A stretch of DNA of 64,000 nucleotides, taken from positions 1 through 64,000 of the forward strand of contig CBDVCE010000015.1 in the NCBI GenBank assembly GCA_965372405.1, in the 5' to 3' direction. The DNA comes from Sunxiuqinia sp965372405 (GTDB lineage Bacteria; Bacteroidota; Bacteroidia; Bacteroidales; Prolixibacteraceae). The notes beneath the pieces were generated by a model. That model had not been told where the DNA came from, made no database searches, and was given only the letters and a program-made list of their open reading frames with translations. Positions 62,832 to 64,000 of this stretch are shown here, piece after piece (the first letter of the stretch is position 1; each line of letters begins with the position of its first letter). A program made the translations under genes and the position numbers.

Positions 62832-64000
62832 CTAAGGCCAAATCTCATCTATATTTTCCAGGATAGGATCAAGTCTTCTCAGATAAATTTCAAAGTCGGT
62901 TTGTTCATGACCCCGAACTTCAAAAACGGCTTTGAAATTACTTGTTGACCATTGTTTAGCCATTTGCTCAAGTTCTTTTAGATTTTTTGATTCGCTAAAG
63001 TATTTCAGAGTAGCAATGTTTCCTACATCACTGTCGCACATAAATGAGATAATGCTACGCCCATCGCTAGTTATAAAACGTGAAAGACTTGCATATTCAG
63101 TATTTAGGAAATCGTCACTTTTGGAATCGAATAGAATGGTTGAATCCTTGAATTGATAATAAAGTTTGGTCTCATCAACATCATATCGTATACCAATTTT
63201 TTCATGAATCTGCCTCAGAATATTCTGGGTTTTATACGAACCAATAAAAATTACATTATTATCCGCCAGATGTTCCCACTGCAAGTTACTTGAGTAACGC
63301 ATATTGATATTAACCTGTCCCCCACCAAGGAAACTCATTATTTTGTATAGCCCAAATGGTGCTTGTTTATTAATGTACGTTTGATCTGTTTTTTCTACCT
63401 CGATATCAGTTTCTGTATAATTATCTAAAAGCTTGTCGAGGTCATTGTCTGAATTGATATTGGTATAACGAGTAATTCCCATCCCGCCAAGTTGATCTCT
63501 TACTTTAAAGAAATAATGATCGCCTAAAATAACAAGCAGTGGGTGTTGAGATTGGTAAATTTCTTCCCAGATAAAACTTCGTGTCACTTTTGCCCTGTCT
63601 TTTGATGAGAAAATAGAGATGGCAATAACTAAAATAAGAATGCTGGCAATTAATAAATATGGACTCATCTTAGCCAGTCTCTTTTTTGCAATTACTTTTT
63701 TGTTTTCATTGAATACTACTTTGTAGCCACCTTTGGGTATTGAGAAAATTATTTCATCCTCATACCCTTCCTTTTTGTAATAATCCTGAAGTTTTTTTCG
63801 AAGGTTATGAATATAAATTCGAATATTTTTTTCTTTATCTGTATCGGAGTTCTTACCAAAAACATGGTAAGCAATTTCGTATTCAGTTGGAATTTCTCCT
63901 TTTATTGATTGTTCAACCAAGAACTTTAGTAGCTCCTTTATTACTACTGATTTAGTGAAACACTGACTGTTAAGTGCTTTTTTCAGGTAGTTTTTAATGT
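62832..64000 (-). CDS. Winged-helix transmembrane regulator, N-terminus cut by window edge
   Basis: The reading frame continues without a stop from the window end to 62832, so the gene is incomplete at its 5' end; the TTG at 63920 is not a credible start because the upstream frame reads KNYLKKALNSQCFTKSVVIK and then ELLKFLVEQS. Visible are a CadC/OmpR-like winged-helix domain (EIAYHVFGKN, IRIYIHNLRKKLQDYYKK, IIFSIPKGGYKVVF), one transmembrane segment (PYLLIASILILVIAISIF) and a periplasmic part of about 260 residues with no recognised fold. It would be a one-component membrane regulator. Its target is unknown. Confidence 0.85.
   Translation of the reverse strand, partial: IKNYLKKALNSQCFTKSVVIKELLKFLVEQSIKGEIPTEYEIAYHVFGKNSDTDKEKNIRIYIHNLRKKLQDYYKKEGYEDEIIFSIPKGGYKVVFNENKKVIAKKRLAKMSPYLLIASILILVIAISIFSSKDRAKVTRSFIWEEIYQSQHPLLVILGDHYFFKVRDQLGGMGITRYTNINSDNDLDKLLDNYTETDIEVEKTDQTYINKQAPFGLYKIMSFLGGGQVNINMRYSSNLQWEHLADNNVIFIGSYKTQNILRQIHEKIGIRYDVDETKLYYQFKDSTILFDSKSDDFLNTEYASLSRFITSDGRSIISFMCDSDVGNIATLKYFSESKNLKELEQMAKQWSTSNFKAVFEVRGHEQTDFEIYLRRLDPILENIDEIWP

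Overview
The window looks like a chromosomal segment of an AT-rich Bacteroidota, most likely a marine or sediment member of the Marinilabiliales (Prolixibacteraceae-like). The signs are a SusC/SusD pair with an ECF sigma factor and FecR anti-sigma, GldF/GldG-type sequence, two-component-style beta-propeller regulators, several sulfatases, TAnnTTTG-type promoters with few Shine-Dalgarno sites, and palindromic REP-type intergenic repeats typical of the phylum. No tRNA or rRNA gene was seen. Taxonomy is inferred from gene content only.

Layout: 1-8345 is housekeeping: a secreted small protein, surE, a small membrane protein, lpxB, a fused gldF-gldG, dnaN, a DnaQ-type exonuclease and a fumarylacetoacetase-fold hydrolase. 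8431-22988 is a carbohydrate cluster: a membrane-spanning propeller/AraC regulator, a GH31 lipoprotein, then a four-gene run (NPCBM-domain glycosidase-like protein, sulfatase, unassigned TIM-barrel-like protein, GH2). 23059-28307 (minus strand) is a bufferin-like RiPP operon: ECF sigma factor, small zinc-finger anti-sigma, a precursor with nine cysteines in KCGEGKCG blocks, a DUF692 (MNIO) modification enzyme, a DUF2063 partner, DoxX and a phosphotriesterase-like lipoprotein. An ECF-type promoter lies directly upstream of the precursor. 28346-34234 holds an EamA transporter, pheT and an M3 peptidase. 34507-38622 holds a tetraheme cytochrome, Tat-exported ferredoxin and NrfD-like module plus a DUF2339 membrane protein. 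39045-41791 holds a PD-(D/E)XK-like protein, citrate synthase and dodecin. 42150-45601 encodes a sodium-pumping biotin decarboxylase (gamma, alpha-biotin, beta). 45931-61335 is a second polysaccharide utilisation locus: GH29, bifunctional esterase, sulfatase, ECF sigma, FecR, STN-containing SusC, SusD, GH116. The window ends with a conserved hypothetical protein and a winged-helix regulator cut by the window edge.

The most unusual structure is two unrelated intergenic arrays with the same architecture. In one (39857-40109) ATATCC recurs on an exact 21-bp lattice, with GGATAT on its own 21-bp lattice. In the other (61416-61674) CGAGTA recurs 13 times at 21 bp with a single 22-bp step. In both, a conserved hexamer alternates with 15 largely variable bases, and each array ends at an intrinsic-terminator hairpin. 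A 21-bp repeat is two helical turns, so all hexamers in an array face the same side of the DNA. I know of no described element with this form. The bufferin-like operon is the second main highlight.
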